64,000 nucleotides of DNA from Thuidium tamariscinum (GCA_947034885.2 OX344751.2:47298260-47362259), one strand, 5' to 3'. Positions 46,408 to 55,978 are shown, counted from the first letter of the stretch. Translations and numbers: made by a program. Notes: generated by a model from the sequence alone, not told the origin.

Positions 46408-47631
46408 ATGGGGAATAAAGAAAGGAATCCTGATGGTTCCAAAAAAAAGAAAAAGCCAAGAGAAGATGGTGCACGGGATTCTACAGGAATGTTTAGTGTG
46501 TTAGATCTACATATTATCAACAATTTACATTATTGTGTTTATTGTGATTGCCTAGTGCCTGTGCACCATGAGCATATTTTAACACATTTGAGTTCTAGTA
46601 AACACCAGAACAACATTACTGTGTATAATCTTTTGCCAGGATTGGCTAGGTACGGTGTCGATTGGCTAGAGGATGAAAGGAAACTTTATTGCGAGGAGTG
46701 TTGCAAAGTATTTCCAGGGAGGGTTATAGACGTTGTTCATCACATTGAGAAACATGGGGCTTTACAACAAGCTATCACTTTTGGGGGGGAAGGTGATTTT
46801 CACCAAGAGAATTTGTCAAAACGTTTTATTAGGACCAAAGTTTGGCTTGTAGACTTTATGACTACAAATGAAGGGTTGAATATACAGCTACAAGGTTTGC
46901 CAAAGGTTGTTGGTCCTTTAACTTTCCGGGAAGATTCTCCAGCCAATACTTTTTTGGCTAGCCTTAGGAATGACGTTTTTTCAAAGAATGAACTTTCTTT
47001 CCTTGCTAGAGTTGCTTCTTTTTTAGAAGCAAAGGGGAATAGAGTTACACGTGCGGAAGACAAGCAGAGTTCTAATATGAAAGCATTCGGTATGCGATAT
47101 GCAAGAGGAGATCTTGGTTGGTAAGTCCCTATTTTTTTATTTTTTTACATTATTTTTTTATTTATTTTTATTTTTTTAAGGTTCTAATATCATTGTATGT
47201 TACAAATATAGGTACAAACATCAATTTACCGATATTTACAAACTCTCCGAAGAGTTTGTAACGTTTGTTGCAGAGCGTTTGCAACAACAATATCCTGTGG
47301 TCTATCAACATCTAGAGAAGATTATTGAAGTTGAGGGGTTGCCAATTGGTACTTCTACCATTGGCAACTCACCTTTTACTTCATTTGCTTTAACCAAGGA
47401 TTATAATTGCCGCCCACATCAAGACAAAGATGATTACAATCTTGGTTTTATTTTGTGGTTAAATGAAGGTAAGTTTCTATATTTTTATATTTTTATATTT
47501 GAAAATTTTCATATTTGGTATTATGTTTTTACATGTTTCTATAAGTTTACTGATTATAACTTTGTGTTATTTTAGATGCTGAAGATTTGGAGAACGAGGA
47601 TGTACTTTTTGCAATACCTGAGTTAATCTAG
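46408..47631 (+). CDS. Zinc-finger plus TET/JBP-like 2OG-Fe(II) oxygenase, C-terminally cut
   Basis: Three exons are predicted: 46408-47120, 47212-47468 and 47576-47631, with GTAAGT donors and TATAG/TTTAG acceptors, giving 341 codons. The ATG at 46408 follows a TTTTTCAG acceptor, so an upstream leader exon is likely. Residues ~8-22 are Lys-rich and may be a nuclear signal. Two C2H2-type fingers follow: YCVYCDCLVPVHHEHILTHL and YCEECCKVFPGRVIDVVHHI. The C-terminal part has FTSFALTKDYNCRPHQDKDD then LGFILWL, which fits the iron-binding HxD turn and following strand of TET/JBP-type dioxygenases; these oxidise 5-methylcytosine or thymine. The last residues LFAIPELI resemble the next strand, but the frame stops there, so the distal His and the 2OG-binding Arg are missing. 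The stop lies inside a 36-bp repeat copied from upstream. Probably inactive as an enzyme. Confidence 0.55.
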
Positions 47632-47657
47632 TTGCTTTATCAATATAAAACTATTTT
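47622..47657 (+). repeat. 36-bp direct repeat, right copy, supplying the stop of the oxygenase-like gene
   Basis: Identical to 45990-46025. The stop codon TAG at 47629-47631 lies within this repeat, so the gene is truncated exactly where the copied sequence begins. Confidence 0.9.
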
Positions 47658-48433
47658 TATCTATTTTTTAACATTTGCAAGCCATTTTACAAACACATTG
47701 AGTTAATTGAATGATATATATATGTATATTTTTGAACAAATGGGTGGGCCCACTGCATTAAGAAACAAAACCAAGAACAAGAAGCCAAGCCACCAGGGCT
47801 GGCCAAAGAAATACAATATCAAAACCCCTAGGAGCCAACATACTTATTATAAGATTGTACAATTAAGATGTACACATTAAAAGCTATAATTTTTTTAAAT
47901 CCAAATGATCATAGGCCTTTAAAGGTTAAGGCTTAAGACAATACTACATAAAATCAAAGGTAAAAGCCTTAGCAACAAACTAAAAGAATGTTTTTCTTTT
48001 CTATCTACCTTGTAAATCAAATCAAAATGGATAAACTAAAAAATATCAATAAGCTGGGTTACTCAACTCATTCCAGCAACATAGTTGGACAACATTAAGG
48101 CAAGCCAACAAACAAAGACTACAAAGAAAGAACAACACTAATACAAAACTTTAAACACATAAGAATAAAGAAGGTCAATGGGCTAAACAAAGACAATTAA
48201 ACAAAAACAAAAAACACCCAAGCTAAAATAAAAAAAGTCTTAGGTAAAAGGAACAGAGGTTAAGGATTGTTTATAATTCCACAATCCTATAACTAACTTA
48301 CTTGTTAAATATAATGAAATATATCCATCCTTAGCAATAAAATCACCATAAGTATTAGCATCACTAACAAAAGTAAACAAAAATACTATCTAAATCTCTT
48401 AAATTGAACTCAGGTATTGCAAAAATTGAACTC
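47658..48433. other. AT-rich spacer before the tandem array
   Basis: No gene seen. A patch near 47740-47830 is slightly more GC-rich (ATGGGTGGGCCCACTGCATT, CACCAGGGCTGGCCAA) and may be the edge of an unidentified transposon. Confidence 0.35.
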
Positions 48434-48497
48434 AGGGTTTAGGGTTACAAGGGCATCCCCGAAGGGTTTAGGGTTTAGGGTTTAGGGTTTTAGGGTT
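48434..48497 (+). repeat. Telomere-repeat tract 0 (array left edge)
   Basis: Two short runs of TTTAGGG (48434-48447 and 48463-48497) are separated by ACAAGGGCATCCCCGAA. One TTTTAGGG variant is present. The break suggests a rearranged edge of the array. Confidence 0.9.
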
Positions 48498-48550
48498 ACA
48501 AGGGCATCCCCGAATTTTTGACATGTTTTTTTTGAGCTAGGATTTTGGCT

Positions 48551-48990
48551 ACCCCCCCATTTAGGGGTAGGGCCTATCCAATGGTGCAAAAAACCACCAT
48601 TACACTATCACGGATTGGGAGATATAGCAACTTGGACTTTTAGAGGGTGAGTTGACTTTCTTTAGGGTAATGTATTTTGAAGTTTTGAGAAGACCTACCC
48701 CCCTATTTGTGGGTATTGTGAATCCAATGGTGGTGTTGGTTTCCCCAAAAGAGTTTAGGGTTGAAAGTTATAAGAGTTTCAAAAGTAGCAAATAGGGTTG
48801 GTATCTTTTTAGGGTTTAGGTATTTTTAGGGTTTCAAGGTACCTACCCCCCCATTTTCAAGGGTTGTGAACACAATGGAGTAAAGAAAATCCATTAGAGT
48901 GGGCTTAGTTTGGGAGATATGGCCTATTTGACCTCAAAGTTGACTTTTTGAAGATGGATGATTTCGAAAGTTTGACCTAAAGCAATGTTG
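48551..48990 (+). repeat. Degenerate ~147-bp repeat, three copies, inside the array unit
   Basis: ACCCCCCCATTT, ACCCCCCTATTT and ACCCCCCCATTT start at 48551, 48697 and 48845. Each is followed by a GGG-rich word, then a (G)AA(T/C)(C/A)CAATGG-like word. The line GGGAGATAT(A/G)GC...TTGAC recurs near 48615 and 48910. The same pattern recurs in all later units. No frame is open. Confidence 0.6.
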
Positions 48991-49325
48991 TAAGTTTAGG
49001 AGTGGGTGTTTAGAATTTGTATCCCACTTGGTGATTGGACCTTGTATGCATGAGTTATGGATGGATGAAGGTAGGTTGTTATTTGGAAACTTCATCCGTC
49101 CATAAGTTCTTCATACAATGTCCAATTGAAGAGTTTTTTATCATTTTAGAGAGCCCTTGAGTATATTTAGAATAAGGTATTTAGAGTATAAATTATGAAT
49201 GTTTTTTTAGGTGTGGCAAATTAAGAGGACTTGTTGGAAACTAGAAAAGTATAGAAAAATGTATATATATAATAGAAAAAAATATCCGAATATGTAATCA
49301 AAAAAATATAGAGAGTGGTATGTAT

Positions 49326-49344
49326 CGATCTATGCAATAGATCG
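49326..49344. repeat. Hairpin across the stop codon of the 217-codon frame
   Basis: CGATCTAT-GCA-ATAGATCG forms an 8-bp stem with a 3-nt loop; the minus-strand stop TAG falls in it. The same sequence is present in every unit. It could influence termination or mRNA 3' structure, or be fortuitous. Confidence 0.6.
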
Positions 49345-49983
49345 AATGTGTACTCTCCACTCTGCCCCATACAAGCCTAGATAGTGACGAGCTGCGCCTA
49401 CACGATCAGTGTAGATGCCCCTCTTCGGGAGGTAATGACCACCCGTGGTACTCCTTAGCAGGAGCCCTGAAACAGTACGATCTCGAACTCTACCCTGAAG
49501 GGCCCAATCCGCATGATGGAGGAAATCATGGATCAGAGGTCGGAGCTCAGGACTATCCAATTCTACGCCCTCGTATGAAAACCCTAAGTCCATAGTAACC
49601 TCAAGTCTAGATGCATCTGCAGCAGCTGCCGCTACAGCCCAATCACGTGCCTGCTGTAGCTGACGTCTCATGTATCTGCCACTCCACCCAAAAGCCTGAC
49701 GAGCAAACGTCAAAGTACTCTGAATCTCCAACGATGGATCACGCTCGTTCCTGCCATGGACCATCTCTGCCAGTGCTGCCATAAAGCCCTGACAACCCTG
49801 CAAAATGAACTCAGCAGTAGCCACCTTCGTGTCGAAGGATCCACCTAGCGCTCTCTCGAGGCCTGCAATGCTGAACAAGTCGTGCTCGCTGCAGAGTCGC
49901 CGTCCGTCGATCACCATCTCTGTCTGCACTGTGAGCTTGATCCGAATGCCTGACAGATGACTAAGGCGCACCTCATCCGTCAT
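49330..49983 (-). CDS. Array unit 1, downstream frame (217 aa), unknown protein
   Basis: It begins with ATG, two codons after the UGA that ends the upstream frame and in the same phase, so it can also be the C-terminal extension of a 697-codon product. Residues ~95-140 are predicted helical and Ala/Arg/Gln-rich (YMRRQLQQARDWAVAAAAAD). Later parts include VELDSPELRPLIHDFLHHAD and a C-terminal block with GGHYLPKRGIYTDRVGAARH. There is no signal peptide, membrane segment, zinc motif or polymerase motif. I recognise no family. GC content (~50%) is well above the AT-rich surroundings and the frame is uninterrupted in all five copies. Residue 16 is Lys here (IRIKL) but Gln in units 3-5. Confidence 0.75.
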   Translation of the reverse strand: MTDEVRLSHLSGIRIKLTVQTEMVIDGRRLCSEHDLFSIAGLERALGGSFDTKVATAEFILQGCQGFMAALAEMVHGRNERDPSLEIQSTLTFARQAFGWSGRYMRRQLQQARDWAVAAAAADASRLEVTMDLGFSYEGVELDSPELRPLIHDFLHHADWALQGRVRDRTVSGLLLRSTTGGHYLPKRGIYTDRVGAARHYLGLYGAEWRVHIRSIA

Positions 49984-49992
49984 ATCTGCTCA
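49951..49992 (-). promoter_or_regulatory. Candidate UGA readthrough site with 3' stem-loop (unit 1)
   Basis: On the minus strand the stop TGA (49990-49992) is followed by 7 nt, then TGACGGATGA (49982-49973), a 12-nt loop, and TCATCTGTCA (49960-49951). The arms pair over 10 bp with one G-U. Stem-loops beginning about 8 nt after a leaky stop are the known stimulators in several plant and animal RNA viruses and some cellular genes. The frame stays open for 219 codons after the UGA. The stop context is CGT-TGA-GCA, which is not one of the strongest known. Identical in units 2-5 at 53268-53309, 56600-56641, 59932-59973 and 63264-63305. Confidence 0.6.
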
Positions 49993-51423
49993 ACGCTGTA
50001 ACAGATCTTGTAACTGTCGCACTCGAGTGCGGATGGTGAACGTCGTGGTAGGTATGTCATCAAGGAACCGACGGGGTATCGTGGCTAAGATATCGTGACA
50101 GAGCTCCTGATAGACCTTGACCTTCGCTAAACGAAGGTCATGGAGTGGTCTGCACTCTACTGATCCAAAGCCCTGCTGGACGCACATCTCGTGTACTAAG
50201 CCCTCTCTGAATCTAGACGCACGATACTGCTCATCGCTGAATCTAAAGAACAGTAGTCCATCTGTAGGAATCCGAACCCCGTAATCGAAGACGTTCCGCC
50301 CGATCGGAACGTATGAGCCCATCTGCTCACGATATCGCTGTATGAAGCGATCTATCATGGGCTCAACGGTCGGAATAGACCACTTCATGCCAAAGAAGGA
50401 AACTCGGCACAATCTGGCTCCCAAAGAGTGGAGAGCCTCGGACATGGCCGAGACGGGGACATTGACTTGGCTCCTAGCCAGTGTCAAACTGTCAGGAGCA
50501 CAAGTCAATGTCATGGCAAAGTGAACACGGAGGATATCCACCAAAGAGGCCTTAAAGGCCTCTCTATCCTCGTCAAGGTTCCCTGCATAAACCTTGACCA
50601 CTATCGGATCGGAAATGACATGGAGCCAATCCACAAACTCTGGAAGATCCCTAACAGGAATCTTCCGACTCGCTGGACGAGCCATGATGCCAAACAACGC
50701 TGGCAAATCCAATGTCAACATCGTGAAGCAAGCTGCGTCTAAATCTAGACTATGTGGGTCGTTCACCCCTAGATCCTCCGTGGACGGTCCAGAAAGTGGA
50801 GGGAAACGAGTGCATCCTGTAGATCTATCCCTAGCTAGCGCTATACGAGGATATAAACGACGTACAGTAGAGCCTGGCAGACTCTGAGGAGCTGGTGCCT
50901 GAGCTCGACGAGGTCGTACAGCTCGAGCAGGTGGCACATCCTCGTCATCACTACTATCACCGATAATCAACATCCTAGCCCTTCGAACTACTCGGCGATG
51001 CACTGGAGCAGCTAACGGTGACAAAATAGGGGCAGAAAGGATTGGTGACTGGACTGGAGAAACAGGTGACTGGACTAGAGAAACTAGTGGCTGGACTGGA
51101 GAAACCGGTAACTGGACTACAGAAACTAGTACATCCGAAACCATAGAAGGCACTAGCTGGATGACAAGACCAGAACGTCGACTACGTACAACATCCATAA
51201 CAGTACGTGGTATAACTGGACCACGTACTGGTAACTGGACTGGAGAAACAGGAACATCCTCCTCTACAGAAGGCACTGGCTGGATGACAAGACCGGAACG
51301 TCGACTGCGTACAACATCCATAACAGTACGTGGTATAACTGGACCACGTACGGATGACTCCAATCCACTAATAAACGCCTCATCATCCGAACTACTAAGG
51401 TCGATGATATCTGTCATCTCCAT
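49990..51423 (-). CDS. Array unit 1, upstream frame (477 aa), unknown protein
   Basis: It begins with ATG at 51423 in a favourable context (G at -3, G at +4). Residues 5-15 (DIIDLSSSDDE) and 152-162 (LIIGDSSDDED) look like SUMO-interaction motifs: a hydrophobic core followed by Ser/Asp. Residues 26-52 and 67-93 are a duplicated module, RGPVIPRTVMDVVRSRRSGL and then VIQ(P/L)VPS. Residues ~104-128 are SPVQxPV-type proline repeats. A basic patch (HRRVVRRAR) precedes the second SIM-like motif. Residues ~225-477 look globular and are probably the core domain (KIPVRDLPEFVDWLHVI; VSFFGMKWSIPTVEPMIDRF). The frame ends with a single TGA and stays open beyond it. No family recognised; no reverse transcriptase, helicase or transposase motif is seen. 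It is intact in four full copies. Confidence 0.8.
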   Translation of the reverse strand: MEMTDIIDLSSSDDEAFISGLESSVRGPVIPRTVMDVVRSRRSGLVIQPVPSVEEDVPVSPVQLPVRGPVIPRTVMDVVRSRRSGLVIQLVPSMVSDVLVSVVQLPVSPVQPLVSLVQSPVSPVQSPILSAPILSPLAAPVHRRVVRRARMLIIGDSSDDEDVPPARAVRPRRAQAPAPQSLPGSTVRRLYPRIALARDRSTGCTRFPPLSGPSTEDLGVNDPHSLDLDAACFTMLTLDLPALFGIMARPASRKIPVRDLPEFVDWLHVISDPIVVKVYAGNLDEDREAFKASLVDILRVHFAMTLTCAPDSLTLARSQVNVPVSAMSEALHSLGARLCRVSFFGMKWSIPTVEPMIDRFIQRYREQMGSYVPIGRNVFDYGVRIPTDGLLFFRFSDEQYRASRFREGLVHEMCVQQGFGSVECRPLHDLRLAKVKVYQELCHDILATIPRRFLDDIPTTTFTIRTRVRQLQDLLQR

Positions 51424-51467
51424 AGCGCCTAAATACTATATACGATCGAAATCTCCTCGAAAAATCA
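51424..51467 (-). other. Leader exon segment before the 477-codon frame (unit 1)
   Basis: The minus strand runs from a TTTTTCAG acceptor (ending at 51468) to the ATG. It contains GTATATAGTA about 20 nt before the ATG, too close to serve as an ordinary TATA box for this frame. Confidence 0.4.
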
Positions 51468-51758
51468 CTGAAAAAGCACTCCCTAAACCCCTAAATCGGA
51501 AGAAAAATGACCAAAAATCCACCCAACACCCCACAACACCCTAAAATCAGCAAGGCAAAATGAAATAATTCTAAACCCAAAAACGCATCCCCAAACTCCT
51601 AAACCTTGGAAATGTAAACCTTAATCAAGAACCCTAAATATAGACCCATAAAATTCTTAAATTGGCCATCATATGCCTTCCAAAACAATTAACCCAAACA
51701 CCCAAAATACCCAACAATGAAAAGCAAATACCCCCCAAAAATAACTAACACCCCTTAC
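51468..51758 (-). other. Predicted 5' leader intron (unit 1), 291 nt
   Basis: On the minus strand a good donor GAG|GTAAGG at 51758 lies directly next to the telomeric tract. A good plant acceptor GCTTTTTCAG ends at 51468. The stretch between is T- and G-rich on the minus strand, as expected of a plant intron, and has no open frame. The equivalents in later units are 54785-55075, 58117-58407 and 61449-61739. Confidence 0.45.
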
Positions 51759-51763
51759 CTCAA

Positions 51764-51814
51764 GTTTAGGGTTTAGGGTTTAGGGTTTAGGGTTAGGGTT
51801 TAGGGTTTAGGGTT
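51764..51814 (+). repeat. Interstitial telomere-repeat tract 1 (51 bp)
   Basis: TTTAGGG repeats with one TTAGGG variant. It lies immediately upstream of the unit 1 minus-strand gene, where the complementary AAACCCTAA words would act as telo-boxes. It is 15 bp (two repeats) shorter than tracts 2-4. Confidence 0.95.
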
Positions 51815-52646
51815 ACAAGGGCATCCCCGAATTTTTGACATGTTTTTTTTGAGCTAGGATTTTGGCTACCCCCCCATTTAGGGGTAGGGCCTATCCAATG
51901 GTGCAAAAAACCACCATTACACTATCACGGATTGGGAGATATAGCAACTTGGACTTTTAGAGGGTGAGTTGACTTTCTTTAGGGTAATGTATTTTGAAGT
52001 TTTGAGAAGACCTACCCCCCTATTTGTGGGTATTGTGAATCCAATGGTGGTGTTGGTTTCCCCAAAAGAGTTTAGGGTTGAAAGTTATAAGAGTTTCAAA
52101 AGTAGCAAATAGGGTTGGTATCTTTTTAGGGTTTAGGTATTTTTAGGGTTTCAAGGTACCTACCCCCCCATTTTCAAGGGTTGTGAACACAATGGAGTAA
52201 AGAAAATCCATTAGAGTGGGCTTAGTTTGGGAGATATGGCCTATTTGACCTCAAAGTTGACTTTTTGAAGATGGATGATTTCGAAAGTTTGACCTAAAGC
52301 AATGTTGTAAGTTTAGGAGTGGGTGTTTAGAATTTGTATCCCACTTGGTGATTGGACCTTGTATGCATGAGTTATGGATGGATGAAGGTAGGTTGTTATT
52401 TGGAAACTTCATCCGTCCATAAGTTCTTCATACAATGTCCAATTGAAGAGTTTTTTATCATTTTAGAGAGCCCTTGAGTATATTTAGAATAAGGTATTTA
52501 GAGTATAAATTATGAATGTTTTTTTAGGTGTGGCAAATTAAGAGGACTTGTTGGAAACTAGAAAAGTATAGAAAAATGTATATATATAATAGAAAAAAAT
52601 ATCCGAATATGTAATCAAAAAAATATAGAGAGTGGTATGTATCGAT

Positions 52647-53300
52647 CTATGCAATAGATCGAATGTGTACTCTCCACTCTGCCCCATACAAGCCTAGATA
52701 GTGACGAGCTGCGCCTACACGATCAGTGTAGATGCCCCTCTTCGGGAGGTAATGACCACCCGTGGTACTCCTTAGCAGGAGCCCTGAAACAGTACGATCT
52801 CGAACTCTACCCTGAAGGGCCCAATCCGCATGATGGAGGAAATCATGGATCAGAGGTCGGAGCTCAGGACTATCCAATTCTACGCCCTCGTATGAAAACC
52901 CTAAGTCCATAGTAACCTCAAGTCTAGATGCATCTGCAGCAGCTGCCGCTACAGCCCAATCACGTGCCTGCTGTAGCTGACGTCTCATGTATCTGCCACT
53001 CCACCCAAAAGCCTGACGAGCAAACGTCAAAGTACTCTGAATCTCCAACGATGGATCACGCTCGTTCCTGCCATGGACCATCTCTGCCAGTGCTGCCATA
53101 AAGCCCTGACAACCCTGCAAAATGAACTCAGCAGTAGCCACCTTCGTGTCGAAGGATCCACCTAGCGCTCTCTCGAGGCCTGCAATGCTGAACAAGTCGT
53201 GCTCGCTGCAGAGTCGCCGTCCGTCGATCACCATCTCTGTCTGCACTGTGAGCTTGATCCGAATGCCTGACAGATGACTAAGGCGCACCTCATCCGTCAT
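52647..53300 (-). CDS. Array unit 2, downstream frame (217 aa)
   Basis: Same protein as 49330-49983, including Lys at residue 16. It lies in phase after the UGA at 53307-53309. Confidence 0.75.
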   Translation of the reverse strand: MTDEVRLSHLSGIRIKLTVQTEMVIDGRRLCSEHDLFSIAGLERALGGSFDTKVATAEFILQGCQGFMAALAEMVHGRNERDPSLEIQSTLTFARQAFGWSGRYMRRQLQQARDWAVAAAAADASRLEVTMDLGFSYEGVELDSPELRPLIHDFLHHADWALQGRVRDRTVSGLLLRSTTGGHYLPKRGIYTDRVGAARHYLGLYGAEWRVHIRSIA

Positions 53301-53306
53301 ATCTGC

Positions 53307-54740
53307 TCAACGCTGTAACAGATCTTGTAACTGTCGCACTCGAGTGCGGATGGTGAACGTCGTGGTAGGTATGTCATCAAGGAACCGACGGGGTATCGTG
53401 GCTAAGATATCGTGACAGAGCTCCTGATAGACCTTGACCTTCGCTAAACGAAGGTCATGGAGTGGTCTGCACTCTACTGATCCAAAGCCCTGCTGGACGC
53501 ACATCTCGTGTACTAAGCCCTCTCTGAATCTAGACGCACGATACTGCTCATCGCTGAATCTAAAGAACAGTAGTCCATCTGTAGGAATCCGAACCCCGTA
53601 ATCGAAGACGTTCCGCCCGATCGGAACGTATGAGCCCATCTGCTCACGATATCGCTGTATGAAGCGATCTATCATGGGCTCAACGGTCGGAATAGACCAC
53701 TTCATGCCAAAGAAGGAAACTCGGCACAATCTGGCTCCCAAAGAGTGGAGAGCCTCGGACATGGCCGAGACGGGGACATTGACTTGGCTCCTAGCCAGTG
53801 TCAAACTGTCAGGAGCACAAGTCAATGTCATGGCAAAGTGAACACGGAGGATATCCACCAAAGAGGCCTTAAAGGCCTCTCTATCCTCGTCAAGGTTCCC
53901 TGCATAAACCTTGACCACTATCGGATCGGAAATGACATGGAGCCAATCCACAAACTCTGGAAGATCCCTAACAGGAATCTTCCGACTCGCTGGACGAGCC
54001 ATGATGCCAAACAACGCTGGCAAATCCAATGTCAACATCGTGAAGCAAGCTGCGTCTAAATCTAGACTATGTGGGTCGTTCACCCCTAGATCCTCCGTGG
54101 ACGGTCCAGAAAGTGGAGGGAAACGAGTGCATCCTGTAGATCTATCCCTAGCTAGCGCTATACGAGGATATAAACGACGTACAGTAGAGCCTGGCAGACT
54201 CTGAGGAGCTGGTGCCTGAGCTCGACGAGGTCGTACAGCTCGAGCAGGTGGCACATCCTCGTCATCACTACTATCACCGATAATCAACATCCTAGCCCTT
54301 CGAACTACTCGGCGATGCACTGGAGCAGCTAACGGTGACAAAATAGGGGCAGAAAGGATTGGTGACTGGACTGGAGAAACAGGTGACTGGACTAGAGAAA
54401 CTAGTGGCTGGACTGGAGAAACCGGTAACTGGACTACAGAAACTAGTACATCCGAAACCATAGAAGGCACTAGCTGGATGACAAGACCAGAACGTCGACT
54501 ACGTACAACATCCATAACAGTACGTGGTATAACTGGACCACGTACTGGTAACTGGACTGGAGAAACAGGAACATCCTCCTCTACAGAAGGCACTGGCTGG
54601 ATGACAAGACCGGAACGTCGACTGCGTACAACATCCATAACAGTACGTGGTATAACTGGACCACGTACGGATGACTCCAATCCACTAATAAACGCCTCAT
54701 CATCCGAACTACTAAGGTCGATGATATCTGTCATCTCCAT
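53307..54740 (-). CDS. Array unit 2, upstream frame (477 aa)
   Basis: Translates identically to 49990-51423, with the same duplicated module, SIM-like motifs and terminal UGA. Confidence 0.8.
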   Translation of the reverse strand: MEMTDIIDLSSSDDEAFISGLESSVRGPVIPRTVMDVVRSRRSGLVIQPVPSVEEDVPVSPVQLPVRGPVIPRTVMDVVRSRRSGLVIQLVPSMVSDVLVSVVQLPVSPVQPLVSLVQSPVSPVQSPILSAPILSPLAAPVHRRVVRRARMLIIGDSSDDEDVPPARAVRPRRAQAPAPQSLPGSTVRRLYPRIALARDRSTGCTRFPPLSGPSTEDLGVNDPHSLDLDAACFTMLTLDLPALFGIMARPASRKIPVRDLPEFVDWLHVISDPIVVKVYAGNLDEDREAFKASLVDILRVHFAMTLTCAPDSLTLARSQVNVPVSAMSEALHSLGARLCRVSFFGMKWSIPTVEPMIDRFIQRYREQMGSYVPIGRNVFDYGVRIPTDGLLFFRFSDEQYRASRFREGLVHEMCVQQGFGSVECRPLHDLRLAKVKVYQELCHDILATIPRRFLDDIPTTTFTIRTRVRQLQDLLQR

Positions 54741-55080
54741 AGCGCCTAAATACTATATACGATCGAAATCTCCTCGAAAAATCACTGAAAAAGCACTCCC
54801 TAAACCCCTAAATCGGAAGAAAAATGACCAAAAATCCACCCAACACCCCACAACACCCTAAAATCAGCAAGGCAAAATGAAATAATTCTAAACCCAAAAA
54901 CGCATCCCCAAACTCCTAAACCTTGGAAATGTAAACCTTAATCAAGAACCCTAAATATAGACCCATAAAATTCTTAAATTGGCCATCATATGCCTTCCAA
55001 AACAATTAACCCAAACACCCAAAATACCCAACAATGAAAAGCAAATACCCCCCAAAAATAACTAACACCCCTTACCTCAA

Positions 55081-55146
55081 GTTTAGGGTTTAGGGTTTAG
55101 GGTTTAGGGTTAGGGTTTAGGGTTTAGGGTTTAGGGTTTTAGGGTT
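55081..55146 (+). repeat. Interstitial telomere-repeat tract 2 (66 bp)
   Basis: TTTAGGG repeats with one TTAGGG and one TTTTAGGG variant at the same positions as in tracts 3 and 4, so the tract was copied as part of the unit and not added anew by telomerase. Confidence 0.95.
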
Positions 55147-55978
55147 ACAAGGGCATCCCCGAATTTTTGACATGTTTTTTTTGAGCTAGGATTTTGGCTA
55201 CCCCCCCATTTAGGGGTAGGGCCTATCCAATGGTGCAAAAAACCACCATTACACTATCACGGATTGGGAGATATAGCAACTTGGACTTTTAGAGGGTGAG
55301 TTGACTTTCTTTAGGGTAATGTATTTTGAAGTTTTGAGAAGACCTACCCCCCTATTTGTGGGTATTGTGAATCCAATGGTGGTGTTGGTTTCCCCAAAAG
55401 AGTTTAGGGTTGAAAGTTATAAGAGTTTCAAAAGTAGCAAATAGGGTTGGTATCTTTTTAGGGTTTAGGTATTTTTAGGGTTTCAAGGTACCTACCCCCC
55501 CATTTTCAAGGGTTGTGAACACAATGGAGTAAAGAAAATCCATTAGAGTGGGCTTAGTTTGGGAGATATGGCCTATTTGACCTCAAAGTTGACTTTTTGA
55601 AGATGGATGATTTCGAAAGTTTGACCTAAAGCAATGTTGTAAGTTTAGGAGTGGGTGTTTAGAATTTGTATCCCACTTGGTGATTGGACCTTGTATGCAT
55701 GAGTTATGGATGGATGAAGGTAGGTTGTTATTTGGAAACTTCATCCGTCCATAAGTTCTTCATACAATGTCCAATTGAAGAGTTTTTTATCATTTTAGAG
55801 AGCCCTTGAGTATATTTAGAATAAGGTATTTAGAGTATAAATTATGAATGTTTTTTTAGGTGTGGCAAATTAAGAGGACTTGTTGGAAACTAGAAAAGTA
55901 TAGAAAAATGTATATATATAATAGAAAAAAATATCCGAATATGTAATCAAAAAAATATAGAGAGTGGTATGTATCGAT

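Noticed and set aside
49984-49992. Splicing as the way around the UGA in the array gene
   Set aside because: A GCAG acceptor-like word lies just after the stop, but there is no pyrimidine tract and no strong donor close upstream. Kept only as an alternative to readthrough.
51161-51544. Plus-strand 127-codon frame and similar frames opposite the array genes
   Set aside because: They lie antisense to the 477-codon frame, mirror its duplicated module, and show low-complexity composition. They are shadows of the minus-strand gene.
51764-51814. A true chromosome end
   Set aside because: The TTTAGGG tracts are short and followed by more unit sequence, with identical variant repeats in tracts 2-4. 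They are interstitial copies, not newly added telomere ends.
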